A DNA stretch of 64,000 nucleotides from Sclerotinia nivalis (lineage: Eukaryota; Ascomycota; Leotiomycetes; Helotiales; Sclerotiniaceae), in NCBI GenBank assembly GCA_029531795.1, contig JAPEIS010000004.1:1054001-1118000 (forward strand). The letters are read 5' to 3'. The notes under the pieces were generated by a model. It was not told the origin of the DNA and did no database searches. It saw only the letters and a program-made list of their open reading frames with translations. Shown here piece by piece: positions 34,651 through 48,200 of the stretch (the stretch's first letter is position 1; each line of letters starts with the position of its first letter). The position numbers and the translations under genes are program-made.

Positions 34651-37600
34651 TGGATTGTTGGGTTTGGTTTGGTTGGGTGTTTCTGTGTAGTGACTGTGAA
34701 AAATAAGCATCGAGCCTTGGAGATAAAAGGAGTGTAGGAGAAGAGTATGTGCACATGAGGAGGCTTATGACCTTGCTGTATTATGGAGGGATGATTAGAG
34801 CTCTTTGGCTTTCTAGTGGGGTCCGTGGTGAATCACTGCCGTATTACATTGAATTACTTGAGCAAACAATGGGTAATTTCCGAATAGATTCACTGGTGAG
34901 GAAAAATTTGATGACTTGATGATCTCGTTGGCTCGGAGGTTAGCTCCGATCGCTATCGTTCTTGCGTTAATTATTCCAAAATCTATTTGCATATGGTCAT
35001 ATACATTTATTACATTTTCAAAAATCAAAACACATGAGCAAAAACTACAGGCGATCCAAGTATCGCAATCGGCGTAAGTGATACATGATGATCTCCATAG
35101 ATGAACTCGTCATTGATGATCGAGCAGACTAAGATTGGGGATTTTGTCCATAACCAAAATAATCCTGCCCGGTGTCCTCCGCGCGATGTTAATCATATTC
35201 CCGTCGATGAAAAGCCCGTCACGCAAGCCGTTGAGAAGCCCTTTTTTGGAGGATTAGTTTTCGATCACACAATCGTCATAATACTGGTGGAGAGGAATTG
35301 GGGCAGAAATTTGTGATGATATGGTATTATGATATTGTGACGGGTTAGAGGATTTAAGGAATGATAGGTTAAAATGTTCAATCTATAGTGATGCCATGAA
35401 GGAGGGGAAATAAATTTTCATCAGTCTGAAGCAGTTCACGAAATCCAGTTGTTGTGGGCCTTGCGGGCAAAAAGTGCTAGGAGCCGGAGAAAATCTCGCA
35501 AATACTAGAATAGAAGCCAGAAGGCAGCGATGTGATTTGAGCAGAATGTCTGACCGCCACAGTCGATTGGTGATCTTTATGTTAATTACTATCAAATCAG
35601 GATGGAGCATGTGCCACCAGCAGTGTTTGTTTGTCTTGAGCAAACAAAAGTGCGCCTTCTGAATATTTTTTGCTCTGTAATAATTATAGCTTGTTCAACG
35701 CGACATGTATATTCATGATAGCAAATATCTGCGTTTGCTGGAGCCAACTATAGAGCTTCTTTTTTCTCCCAGTCTCTTCTTCCAAAATAAATATCACGGA
35801 CGGGAATCGTATGACTGCAATGTCAACCAAGTGAGATGTCCACAAATTATTTTTACATCCTTATTCCAGTTATATTTGCATGGATAGCAAACATAGCGAG
35901 AGCTGAGGAGAAAATGGCAAAAAAATCTGTCCTCAGAATCTCAGAATTCAATGACTGAGGGACCGCCGCGAAGCGGGTAGAAATCAAATCTACAACATAG
36001 AATTTTTAAATTGAATGCCAAACCCCACACATAGCAGTTTGCCTCGAAAGACATTCTGAGTTAACCTTGGGTACTGTACCCAACAAGTGGGTATCTCCCG
36101 GGCTAGCCACTGCTTGTACAATTTTTGATTTAAAGTCAACAACCCAGAATTGTACCACTGAGCCATGAGACTTTGATGTTAACAGCTACTCACTTAAACA
36201 AACCCATATACCCCAAGCTCATGGTCCTGATGGTCACACAAGGCTGTGCGGAACACAATCACACGGCTGATAAATATTCAATTTCCGCGGCGCAGAAGAT
36301 AGATTACCACAATTTGGTATGAACTGACTAACAAGGTAATGGACTGTTGCCGTGCGCTCTTGGAAGGACGACCCAAATATGCCCACGTTAATAGCTCAAA
36401 GGTTGTTGGCAAGGTAAGGCGCAAAGAGTAGATAACCGTATGCAAACTTGGCTAATCAAATAATAGGATGATCCTTCTAAATTGCAAATTGAGCATATGG
36501 CCAGACAAAGTCGAAAAATATAGCAAAGTCGAAAGCACCCTTAGACTAGCAGACCTGCTTAGAAACCATGATGACCGATGCACAGGTAAATGGCAGAACG
36601 ACTGTTTCTTGCACGGTTAAGTCATGTTAGTCCGGAGGCGTTGGTAATGGCGAAAAAGACGGAAATATTAGTATGGAGTAGATTTTATGCCAGGTGTTGG
36701 CACTCGGAGTATCGACAGTACAGCAGCGAATAAAGGTAGTAGTATTAAAGGATCGAGCGTACTTGTACAAACAGCGAATGGCTTGTGTCATGTGTCGCTG
36801 AGGCGGGAGGCAGTGGTTGTCCGTAGATTCCAACCCAATAGCATACACTTTCAAGACAATTTCGTTCCCTTCTTTTTGCATGGGCTACATTCCATTTGGT
36901 GGCTCTATATGTTTCCGGTGGCACGAAAGAATGCCGATGAGCAAGAATAATGTTAATCCGTCAAATTAAAGGACTAACTTAGTTCAACGTTCAGCATCAC
37001 ACAGCACACTACTATGATATCGTCCTTCCAAGATGGAAAGGAGCATGACCGGCCGTTATGACTGAACTCCGAACTGAACCAGCTTCCTACTTCGGGTCCA
37101 TGAACAATGGTTCTGTCAATCCAGATACTCAACACAACCCGAAAGATCGGTATGCTATAGTCCTGCTCAGAAAAGTAAGGTCGCAAAGGCCGTTGTGGTT
37201 CAGCCGGCAGACTAAACTAATTTTTTTATCCTGTGCAAGAACAATCATTTTATCGAACCACTCTTTCTAAATTATTTGTATATGGACGGGCAATGGCTTC
37301 TCTGGGAAGAACGCCATGTGGTCAAAGCAGAAAAAGGCTTCTGTTTATGCTATGCCTCCAAGAGAAAGTTTCTGTTAACTAGAACGCTCCGTATTGCTGC
37401 AATACGGAGGTGGTATAATCCTTCCAAGAATGGAAATTACTGGCGGTTTTCCGGTTTGTGGATGAAAATGAGGACTGGTTCAAGGCTTCCTTGGTCAGTC
37501 TCCAGATAACTAGTGTATCAATGCAGGGTCTCTACATCAACGGGGACATTGCAAGACTATTGCCTTTTCCAGATAGAGTGGTATTGTCGCTTGCTCAGAT

Positions 37601-39763
37601 CAAAAGTATAGACTGAACCAGGTTTCCCTTGGCTGACCTAAAGGCAATGGCCTTGACATGGTCCTGGAGGTATTACAGGGCTACTATCCTTCGTAGAAAG
37701 AGGTGTATTAATATTTGCCCCAGTCAAACTAACCGATCGAGCAAGGTTCTTCTGCGTGGTCTTAAAAACAATAAATTCATTGCTACAGATCTTGACTATC
37801 ACTGGAGAGATACTAGGAATTAGCTTCACTAGAAGGGTGAAAGTCCTTTTCCTTTCAGAATAGTGTGGTAAATTGGTCCATGTTTTCCATCCAACGGCAT
37901 TCCCAAGGGCATTCCCAATTACTGAAATGCTTGTCGCTGTCCGGAAATGCCAACCTGACCTAGCCTTTTCAAAGACTATAACAATCGTTGGTATAAACGA
38001 ACTGGAAACATTGGCAACCCTGCATTCTCGGCCACAGTTTCAATGTCTTGATCTCCGTGAAACACGCCCTGTGCACGTCGTGTTTTCGACAGACGCGGCG
38101 ATCAATGACAGTCCAACTTCTCAAAAGAACATGATTGCCCATCCCATATCTTCGAAATTCCATTCTTCGTGGAATACTCGGAGATCAGCTTCAAGTGAGA
38201 CTCATGGAGTCCAGACGTCTAGATCATGTGCATCTAGATACAGGTCTCGGACTTAGATAGAAAGCCATCTAACTGAATCACGAAGGAGAGCTCACTATTG
38301 TATTAGGAATACAGTCCGTTTAATTATAATCTCTGACATCAAACGATCAATCTCAGAAAATCACTTGTCATTTCGAGTTTTTCATTTGAAGTGAAGGGTG
38401 CAGAGTCTAAGAACCGAAACCTGAAAATTTATCGAGGTTCACAGTCACGTGTTTGCTAGAAACCAATGTTTAGCCGTGCACAGGCCGCAGATGCCTGTTT
38501 CGAGCATCAACATACATGCAAAACAAAATATCCTTTGAGAGTGTTCAATATGCAATATTTTAGCTCTTTCGCCCCTCCCCATACCTTATCCAGATGTGCG
38601 TGTATCCAGATGTCGTGACGATCATGCCTTGAAACCCAATTTTCCAGATATCTTGCACTACCAACACGCACACACGCGCGAGGGATTTATCCTCGTATTA
38701 CTTCGATGCAAGAACAGCCGATGTTCATTGATGATGAATATGTTAGAAACACATACTGACCCTCCACTACCTCCACTAGTATAACTTATACACTAATACA
38801 TATGCCTCTCTACTTAGCTTTGCCCTTCCATAATCTACTACCTACACGTAACAATACCATACATACATTTCGTTCACCTCTAATAAGACAGCAATGACAG
38901 AATGGCCGCACCGCCTCTTAAACGGTATATCTTCAAACCTATGCCTATTGGAAAAGTATATATCAATTGCCATTTACGAGAACCGCAAAGATCTTTCAGG
39001 ACACGTCCTTAGTGGGACATGCAACCCCGCGTCAATAGGCGATGGAAACCTCTCATGTTATATGACCAGACGTTCGAATATGCTTATCCCGTGTTTCCGC
39101 ATTGGCACATCGCTTGAATACAGCCGGCCATGAGGGCCCAGCACAGCGATCATTATTGAATCATACTGGAAAACTCCCGCCCAAGCCCGCCGGTTCCTAG
39201 CAATCATTGAAAGTTTTGACAGAGATAACAGGTCAACGAACCATTAAACTGGAGAGTTTCTCTTTTCTTGCGTTTTGAGTGCGTTTCGAAACGATTCCCC
39301 AACTGCCTTGAAACTGTCAGATGACCTTTCAAGTGCAGGGTCCTCCATATATTCCTTGGCAACAGCCAATCTACAACGGCCTCGACAACTGTTGGTAGCG
39401 TGGGACGTCTCTCGTCGTACGTACATATGTCAGTTATGTAGATTTATCGACCAGTAATGAACTTGGCATCGTTCTTGCGATCATTTTGCATAGTTCCAAG
39501 CCTTCTATTTTTGAACTTGACTAGACACATCCAGTAGGAAGAATATGATTTATGAAAGTAATACCCATCATGCTTGGGCCTCGACTTTGCTTCCGCATTC
39601 TCTGGCAGAAAGCTCCTCTTCACATTCTCCCTGTTCTTCAGTCAATAATTAATTCTAATCTGCTTATCCAGCCTGGTTGCTGCGGACTTTCAATGCCACT
39701 TCATATGTTATATATTTAATAAAGCTATTTATTATACAACTTTGTCGCTCAAAGACCTTCAAA
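34651..39763. other. Long gene-poor region
   Basis: About 5 kb without a supported gene. Many frames of 60-127 codons occur on both strands but overlap one another and show no domains. Some tracts (36300-38270) contain short echoes such as repeated CTTGG-TCAG/CTGACC elements, which may be old repeat remnants, but I cannot define an element. A perfect 11-bp palindrome lies at 37387-37409. Confidence 0.5.
37387..37409. repeat. Perfect short palindrome
   Basis: CTCCGTATTGC and its exact inverse complement are separated by one T. It may be a cruciform or protein-binding site, or the joined ends of a vanished element. Nothing nearby suggests a role. Confidence 0.4.
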
Positions 39764-40470
39764 ATGCAGCCACTCACTCTCATGGTCTTGGTTTTTGCAA
39801 GCACATCCTTTGCAGTAGCCACCACCATTCCAGCAAGAAAAGCTGCGGCGCCAGCAGCAGTTGCCAGAGTTGCTTCACCCAAACCTCTCACTCCTTCAAA
39901 CCCACCCACAGCAAACGATGTCAAAAACTCGCTAGACAACTGGGCCACCTCTGTAAACACTGTCAACGCATATCGTATGTTTCCCCTCCTATTCTCAAAT
40001 TCCAATTCCATATTCTAACCTCACTCAAAGTCGACGACCCCAACAACTCGACTAAACTCAAGACCGCCATCGCCTTCGCAAGAGACGAACCCGTACAACT
40101 CGCCACTCTAATGAAAACCCCCAACCTCTCTCCAGCCGGCATCAAGTCAGCGAAAGTCCTCATGGCCAACTTCCCTTCCATCGTCTCCAATCTCCAAAAT
40201 GTGTACACCGGCGTCATGACAACCCAAGATGCGACTATGGCCGTAAATTTCAATAGATGCTGTACCGTACTCCCAAACATCGGAAGTCTCTGGGCCGCAG
40301 CTACGAATGCGACTAAGGTGAAAGATACTCCACCTCCAAATCTGGAAGCTCAGTGTGGGATGATGAGCTGTAACGTTGGAGTTAGTGGAGTTCAGGCTCA
40401 GGCTCAGGCGGCGTCAAATGTAACGGGGTCAGCCATGGCATCAGGAGTGGCCCGGGCGAAGATGAGATGA
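39764..40470 (+). CDS. Secreted alpha-helical four-cysteine protein
   Basis: Two exons, 39764-39974 and 40031-40470, are joined in phase 1 across a 56-bp intron (GTATGT donor, CTAAC branch point), giving 216 residues. The N-terminus MQPLTLMVLVFASTSFAVA is a classic signal peptide. An alanine/proline-rich linker follows, then a helical region (NDVKNSLDNWATSVNTVNA to about residue 160) and four cysteines in two pairs (NRCC and QCGMMSC). The layout recalls HsbA-like cell-surface proteins of fungi, which bind hydrophobic surfaces. HsbA itself has few cysteines, so that link is weak. It may be a cell-wall or apoplastic protein. The last 30 residues are alanine/glutamine/serine-rich. Confidence 0.75.
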
Positions 40471-41539
40471 AGTATGAGACATGGAATGGGAAGAAGAACG
40501 GGATTTGATTCCTATAGTGGAGATGTCCTTTTGTTGGCGTGGCATGTGCACATTTCGACTTTCAAGACAGTACGTAAAATCATTTGCGAGGACGCGATAA
40601 AATCAAAATATCAAAGAAGTAAAACGCTTTTGAATGTTCAGAAGAATTCAATTATATATCCCGCCTCATATGTCTCATCCATCAAGATCTTTTGTGAACA
40701 TTATCTAACCTTTCATACTACAAAAACACTTAAAAATACGGGTGGTCAATATACACTTACAAACTTTTCTTTGAAATATTACGTGTAACCTTTCAAAATT
40801 CTTTAAATTTAATACAAATCGAAAAATAATTCAATGAATTGAATAATAATAATAGTAAAATAATTATAAAAATTAGGGCTTTCAAATGATATAATTATTC
40901 CTCCGGAGGACGAGTTGCGAGGTAGGTTTTGAGGTGCTTTAAAAAATCATTCGAGGAGTGGCAGCGATGCGAATTATTTTTCAGGCACCAAGGGGCCGGA
41001 CTCAAAGCTCGTTAATACATATCCGTGAGCTAGATCGAGACTGCGTTGCTCCTCAAAGAAGCTCAAATATGAAAATCGTGGGAGTTTAGATGAAGGCTAC
41101 TTAGCAAACGTGAGGGGAAATGACAACGACGATAGATGCTACTAGCGGATCTTAACCTACCCATTATGCATTGCCTTTTCGAAAACCGTCTCGACCTTGA
41201 CAATTGAAAGTTGCAATCAATGTGCTAATCCCGAGTTATATTATTCTAGACTCCTTCCTATTCATATAGCAGGGAAATTACCCTCAATCTACCTACCCTT
41301 TCTAAAGACTATCATGGCCCAGTTTTGTGACATATGATAGCTTGGGGTAGTGTGGGCAGCTTGTGATATATGACCACAGAGCAAGCATTCTATATTACAG
41401 TGATGGTGGCTTATAATCCACCAGATTTTAGCCTAAAACAATATGCTGCCTTTTTGAAACAGACAAATCTACAATATGACGCTTGTCCTGTCTTATCCAT
41501 TGCTGATATGATACAATATGCAACAAAATGATGGCTGGC
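40471..41539. other. Intergenic, no supported gene
   Basis: This AT-rich stretch lies between the secreted protein gene and the 3' end of the small membrane protein gene. A frame at 40474-40788 has no recognisable features and AT-driven composition. Confidence 0.55.
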
Positions 41540-42000
41540 TCATGATTTCTTCGCCTCGGTGGCCAGTTCTTTTGGTTGGGATTCCGATCTGCTGTTGGAT
41601 GTTGGCTGAGGACTTGACCAAAATTTAGCAGACTGCCACCAAGAACTTGAAGTCCTGGATGAATTCAATAAGGCATCTGTACTAGCAGCTCGACTTGCTT
41701 CTACTTCTGCTATCCTTGCCGCCTCGCTTTCTTGGGTTTGAATTGGATGTTCAAAGGCTGCCCTAAATTGGTTCAGTCAATCACAACGCGAACATAAAGC
41801 AGCAGATCTATTCCTCTGGTTCACTTACTTTTCCTGCGAATTGTTCTCTTGTTGCTCTTTTAACGCCGGTCCAAAAACCCAGATACCTGAAGTTTTTCTC
41901 ATTAAAATGTTACCAGCAAATTAATGTAATATAACATACCATTACCAATGCCAAAGGCTGTAGCTAAGAACAAAGGGAAGATTCCCTTAACTTTACTCAT
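41540..42000 (-). CDS. Small single-pass membrane protein, three exons
   Basis: This gene is too split for simple open-frame calling. Exons 42000-41940, 41886-41829 and 41762-41540 join in phase through a GTATGT and a GTAAGT intron, giving 113 residues. The N-terminus (MSKVKGIFPLFLATAFGIG) is a single hydrophobic segment that could be a signal anchor. It continues into NGIWVFGPALKEQQ, then an alanine/glutamate-rich helix, a tryptophan pair (SSSWWQSAKFW) and a hydrophilic tail. Such short N-anchored proteins are often mitochondrial or ER proteins; I do not recognise the family. Its start faces the MUS7 start across 254 bp, so the two likely share a promoter. Confidence 0.7.
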
Positions 42001-42254
42001 ATTTCCCTTCGACAACAGAAAGTCTGTACTGCTGTGCTCCTAGGTGCTGGGAGTGAGGTCTAACATGAGGAAATTGGAGGCGACAGAAGCTGACTAATAA
42101 TTGCACTAGTAAAAAATTCGACCACCGTAAAATTTGGTCGCGTAAAGTGGTTCAGTCGCGTCAACCTCAAAAGCAATAACCATCCCTTTAAAACTGCGCT
42201 GAGAAGAGGAAAAGAATTTCTTACCTTTCGAGTATAACATGTTATTTGACATAA

Positions 42255-45200
42255 ATGGCAAATTGGAAGGAGAAAGGAGTGGTTCCGGATTCCGATGATG
42301 AGGAGGAATTCGATTCCCAAAGTACTACTGATCATGAGAAACGAGATAATGCCGCCGACGACGAATTTTACGATATCGACGATGTCTTGGAAAGAATTAA
42401 CGATAGCAGATGTGAGGAGGAAAGGCCTTGTTCAAATTCGAGGGACATGGTTGAGGAGATCAGAATGTCTCAAGCTTCATCCGTTGATATGATTCAATCC
42501 TTCGATATGGTAAATGGCGTATCTGTTGGCAGCCCGAAAGAACAAATCATGAGAGACTTTCTGGACATGGTGAAGCAGGATCAAAGACAACCTATTAAAG
42601 ATGGAGTGATTACGTCTTTGGGAGAGCCAGCCCCGGTCGCAGAAGCTGATGAGATTTCTACGAGCTGGATTAGAGCTCTATCCCCGGCATCCAGTATTCT
42701 ATCATCGCCTCCAGCAAGTCCAATCCGTTCCTCTCCAGTGGTGCAGCCCCTCTCCTCCCCTGTGCAAAGACCCAAACTCTCGAACCATCCGGATCGGATA
42801 CGCGAAGAGAACCCAGAACAATTGCATACAGGTTTTGACCATTCCAACTACCTGCCGAAAAGGCAACTCAGGGAAAGAAAGCCTGTGCAAATACATCCGT
42901 TTCTGTTAGAGCAACAACGGTACGAGCAAAGGATGAAAGCCTCACATATCAAACCCGTACGTATTGGACCAAGCCAAGAGGAAAATAATCGAAGGAGGCG
43001 AGTCATGCATGGCCAGGAATTGTGGGATAAGGATTTTCAAGACCCAGAAGAGGCAGAAGAAGCAGAAATGGGTGTTATGGAAGAAAGCCAGCCCATGACC
43101 TCGAACGCAGGTTCTCCACCACAGTCGACATTGGCAGATAGCGTACGCGAAACTATAATCGACCCAGAAAATTCTACATTGAGGGAAGATGAAGACGACA
43201 GTGACCAGGAATTTCCTGACCTCCCTGAGCTGTTCAAACAGGATTCAAATCTAGTAAAGCCCAACCAGAAGAAGTCATCAAAGAAGTACTCAACTAAAAA
43301 CCGACCGAAACTGCCATCTGAAGCTCAACATGTGAATAAAGAACCGACCTTTGACATATATGATTTTCCTGGCTCATCCCCCACTGGTTCTCCTCCCATA
43401 CGTTCAGGGAATGCACGGAGAACTATGTATCGTGTAGTCTCTCTTCCTTCTTCGGCTTTTTCAACTCCTGTTTGGCAAGACCGGAGTTCTCCACATTTTC
43501 GGCGTTCAACGGAAGTGCATACGCCAATTACGAGTGCAGTCAAGGCATCTTCATATGCATCACCTACAAAAATAATATTTGATGAGGATGATCCGTTTGC
43601 CGATCCAATAGCAATTCCTTCCTCACCATCTGCCTCTTCGTCGTTATCATCATCATCGGAAGAGGAGGAGGAAATGGTATTCTTGAAGAAAAGAATGAAA
43701 CATGTACTGCCAGCGTCTCACCTAAGGCTTGATCAAAAAAGAAAAGAGATACGAGGACATAAATCTCAAGCTAGGAAGAACCCAAAGCCTAACGAGAAAC
43801 GTGCTGGTGTTGCTCTCCCCCTGGTGCGAGGGTCCAACCCAACCCCCTCCACACAGACTGTGAACCGACTTGCATTCTTAGAATCTGACGAAAGCGATGG
43901 GCCTGATGAGATCAATTTTACTGGGTTTCTTATGGATAATGATGAACGAACCGAAGCTCCTAGCCTATTTCAAGAATCAGATTTGGCATTTGCTATCGAA
44001 GATGACAGCGTTGATGGTATGCTGCCAACTCCAAGTCGCAAACGCAGAGCCAAGAACTCATTGAACCAGCCAAATGCTAAGCGCTTCATGACATCTTCGT
44101 ATTCTGAGGGGAGACAACAACCACATTCATACCAGCCGAGGATAACTTCACACCTTACATCTGCAGCTACAACTGTCCGCAAGTCCACTAAACCCAAACA
44201 AAAGCGGCAGAAGCGGCTGCCTCCCAAGCTTAGTATAATAGATATTGCTCAAGATTCTGGTTATTTTGAGCCAAATGCCCCGGCATTTCTTAAGGTTGCT
44301 GCTCGTAGCGCAAGATCACGAAAGGAACTTGGGCGTCAAAGTCCAACCCGGAAGTTTATCAGGCTTGCCACTCGCGAAGACACTGCTGATGCCCAATCAG
44401 TCCTGCAAGATTGGAGGAACCGCAAAATTGAGCCCAGGAATGTTTCATATGTATCAAGGTCTGAAAATGTTAGCAATGCGTATCCGCTCAGCCAAATCTC
44501 TGTTAATCAGCAAACAAAGCTTCCATCACCAATAACGAAACTCAAGACGAGCCTACACAGGTCTCAGCCAAATGCCGCGTATATTAATACAAGGAAGATT
44601 CGCGTACCCAGAGTAAGGCAGCTTTCGATGAATGAATTTGTGGGGAATAGACATGCCGAACCAGAAGAGCCTCCATCGAAATATGTGGGAACAGTCAACA
44701 CCAAAAGCAAACCGAGAGCACGAACGGATCCTTACTTTATAGCCCCGACTGCACGATCGGCACAACTTGAAGCAAAGCAATTCCCTATCAACACTTTAGA
44801 ACCGAGGAAGAAGACTCTTGATGCTCTTTTCCGCATGGGTCGCCATCAGCCTTTACAGAGGGGAAATCTTCAACTGAGCCGCTTCTTGGCCGATGTCGAT
44901 GTCGTATATCCTTCAATAGAGTCAAATCTCTCTAACGGGAACAATGATTTGATGCCAACTAGTGCTGCACAGGAAGTTGGCAAGCAACACCGACGTCGGA
45001 AGCGGATGCCTAAACGTGTAGACGCAGGTGCAGCTATCTACCGCCAGCCTAGTGAGCCACTCATCTTGGATTTCTCGACGCCTTCGCTGGGTGAAGTAGG
45101 CACAGATCATGGGAAGCTTTTTGGCCTTGGGAAATTTGGCACAAGGTATCCTCATCACTTTGATATTTTTCCACTACAGACAGGGATATATTTCCATGAG

Positions 45201-48200
45201 ACGACCTTTATTGGTAGTGGGCGCCTTGCAAATACGCTGAGACATTCAGACCTCATCTCTTTTGATGATAGCCGGCCTGCGACCTCACTTGAGTTAGGAG
45301 ACAGAGTCTTCGTGTGGGAAACCTGGAATGAGATTGTCTCCGAGCAAATGGGTGTTTGCGTTGACTGGCTAACAGAACAATTGACTGATAAATCCAAGAT
45401 ATCGGATAAGCCTGATTCGGTCGCGACGACCAATCTTATTTTAGATTATGTACAGCATAGCATAACCTTCTTAAGTTCCGAGTTGAGGGGCGACTTTTTA
45501 CTCCGAATGTTAGAGATACTAGAGGATTTTTTGTCTCGTCTTAATGTTTGTCTCGGCTCTATAGGTTACGTTTACAACCGGCAAACGACTGAAGTCACAA
45601 CTAGGCTCTTGGTGCTCTCGCTTCGATTACTTCGTATGTCTCGGATTGGTGCACATGTTTCGACTCTTCGCCTAGAAGAAGTTCTGCAGAAATTAGCAGG
45701 CTCTTGCATCAGCCTCTTGATACCGGAAGGCTTAGAGACGGTGAGAAAAATGTACGATGACTTACAGTACCTGTCAGTAAGAGAGAATGGCATAAGAAGT
45801 GATCGTTATCTTGCTGAATCCTGGGTCATCATCATTCATGTTTTAGGGGCTGCAAAGATTCCTCGCGCTTCGTTTTGGGATGTAGTAAACATACAATTAG
45901 GTATGAAAAGCATAGGTTCGTTACAGGATGCTAATGAGATGGAAAAGCTATGGTTCTTCATGTTCTCTCTCCTACCACTTTTTGAGTTTGATGAACATGG
46001 TTACATTTCATCAGTTTCACGGCAGGAACTTGGGTGTGATAATTGGTCACTTACACAACAACTGATCAAAAGGGTGTTTGCACTTTATGCGACCAATACT
46101 AGACAATCACCAAGCTTCAATGATTACTGCAGAGCAATTGTAAGTCGATGTCATTATCTAATGTCAAAGTGGGGCTGGTGGAAGTGTAGTGGGATAGTTG
46201 GAGCTCTGTTTGATTGCTTTGCCTTACAAAAGCTCGCAAATTTGCGGAATGAAGAAGTTCACAAATCGCCTCAATTCTTAGAGGATTTGAACACAGAGTC
46301 TCCATTAAATGTTGAACCTGAAGATCGGTGCTTTCATATTTTTCTCAAAATTGTGGCTATCGCCATTAGGCATCAGCGTGCAGTGGGCAATACCAAAGGT
46401 ATTCGAAATTTAGTTGCTCGAATTTTGCCAAATCATGATCGACAATTTCCAAAGGAGGAGGCAATCTTTCATCGTGATCTTGCCTCCTTGCGCAATCATC
46501 ATGATCTTCTATGCACAGTATACTGGGCTGCTCCATCAGGTTACGGGCCATCCATCACTTTATTGCAGAAGCTTGTTTCGGCCGCTCGCTCACATAACGA
46601 AGCCTTTTTTATCAATTTGAGGGCTTGGGAACGGCTTGCTCGGTTTACCTTGTCTAGCATTCCTTCCAGTTTCCCTGTCGATTCATATAAACCATTTATC
46701 ACTTGGCAGGATTCTTTTTTTAATAGTCTGCTCGGAGAATACGTGGAACTAAATCAAGTACGGCGGCAACTACAAATTCAATCTGACGGAGCCTTCCAAA
46801 CAGACGTTGACTGTAATCGAAGGAGCACCATGTCCTGTATCCAAGCTGTGGCGAGATCGACGATAGAAACATTGAGATGTTCAAATCCAACAACTTTGAA
46901 GCATGCCATAAATCTAGGTAAGTCAAGGATAGCAGTGACAGATTCATTCGCTGATTGATTTTTAGACATGCTTGTAAAGATGTTTTCTACAGGCTCTTCA
47001 AATGACAAAATTGACCAAGAATTGACATCATCTGTAATTGAGATTCTTACTTGCTACTTGCACCAACTTCATGACGCAGAACCAGAGAGCAAGCCGGAAG
47101 CAAGCCCAGATGAAGATGATGAATTTGACAGCCAGGGCTTAGAGTGTGATCCCGATTGGGCGAAAGAAATGCAGTTTATGGACGATTATATTAACGTATG
47201 TTCTATTCCTTTCGGATCCACTGCTTCGCAAGGCTAACCTTCTGAGCCACTCGATCGTGCAATCACGTCAATCTTTCGAGACTCAATTCGGAGAATATTG
47301 CATGACGGGCCGTTCCCACTAGGTACCACAACGAATTACTTCTTTATAGAGCGATTAACCAAGTGCTGGGCGCAGCTCATCTCCGTTTTCATGAGGTTTA
47401 ACCTTTATGTATGCATTGCCAAAGCTCTCACCTTCCGTGTTTTCTGCTAATGATCATATTAGTCCCCAAAGGTCTTTCTCACTGCAGGTGTCAACGCTGT
47501 TTTTGAGCATCGGGAGCAATCGCATTGCACACTTGTAGCTTGGCCACTGTTTCTCAGTGAACTACTTGAGCACACACAATCATTACAATCCGATGTAAAA
47601 ACTTCCGGTTTTCCATTACGCTTTGAATTCGACTAATATTTGGTAGTTTCCTGGTTTCGATATTGGATCAGAATGGATGATAGCCGTTTCCAAGCCACAA
47701 CATGAGCTTCGTTGGGAAAATGCCTTGACTTATCAATTACTCAAAAAAGGGCATTTTCTCCTTGCGGGCGAAATCATGAAAGATCCATGTCTAGAGTCCT
47801 TCCGGCAAGAAGCACCTTCAGTAATAAAGAATCAACAACTCATCAAAGGTAAGCTCTCAAAAAATATGACTAGATTGCGTTAACCGGATTAGATGGTATC
47901 ATTAGGATGCAGAAGATTTTTTCTGACAAAGCACTACTGGCCTCAACATTTGGTAATGTGAGCAGCGAGACGATCAGGACCAAGTTCTCGGGCATTTTGA
48001 ATTCTACTATGCTTTCAATGCAGCATCATCTGCAAAATTTTCAAAATACCAACACTGTTGCTCATGAAGCGTATGTGAGCTTTGTGCAAGAAATTGTTTC
48101 GCAGATACGCTCTCATTGCAGCGATATTTGTCCACCACCAGAATTCTTCTTCCGCCGTTCCGTTGCGTACTGGCCCCCGGAGACGGACCCTACGCTTTAC

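Noticed and set aside
34267..34710. Minus-strand frame of 147 codons
   Set aside because: It is proline/histidine-rich low-complexity sequence antisense to a better membrane-protein frame.
36060..36175. tRNA-like stretch on the minus strand with an A-box-like TGGCTCAGTGG
   Set aside because: No B box, no T arm and no closing acceptor stem follow. The possible anticodon arm does not fit in spacing, so it is at most a tRNA fossil.
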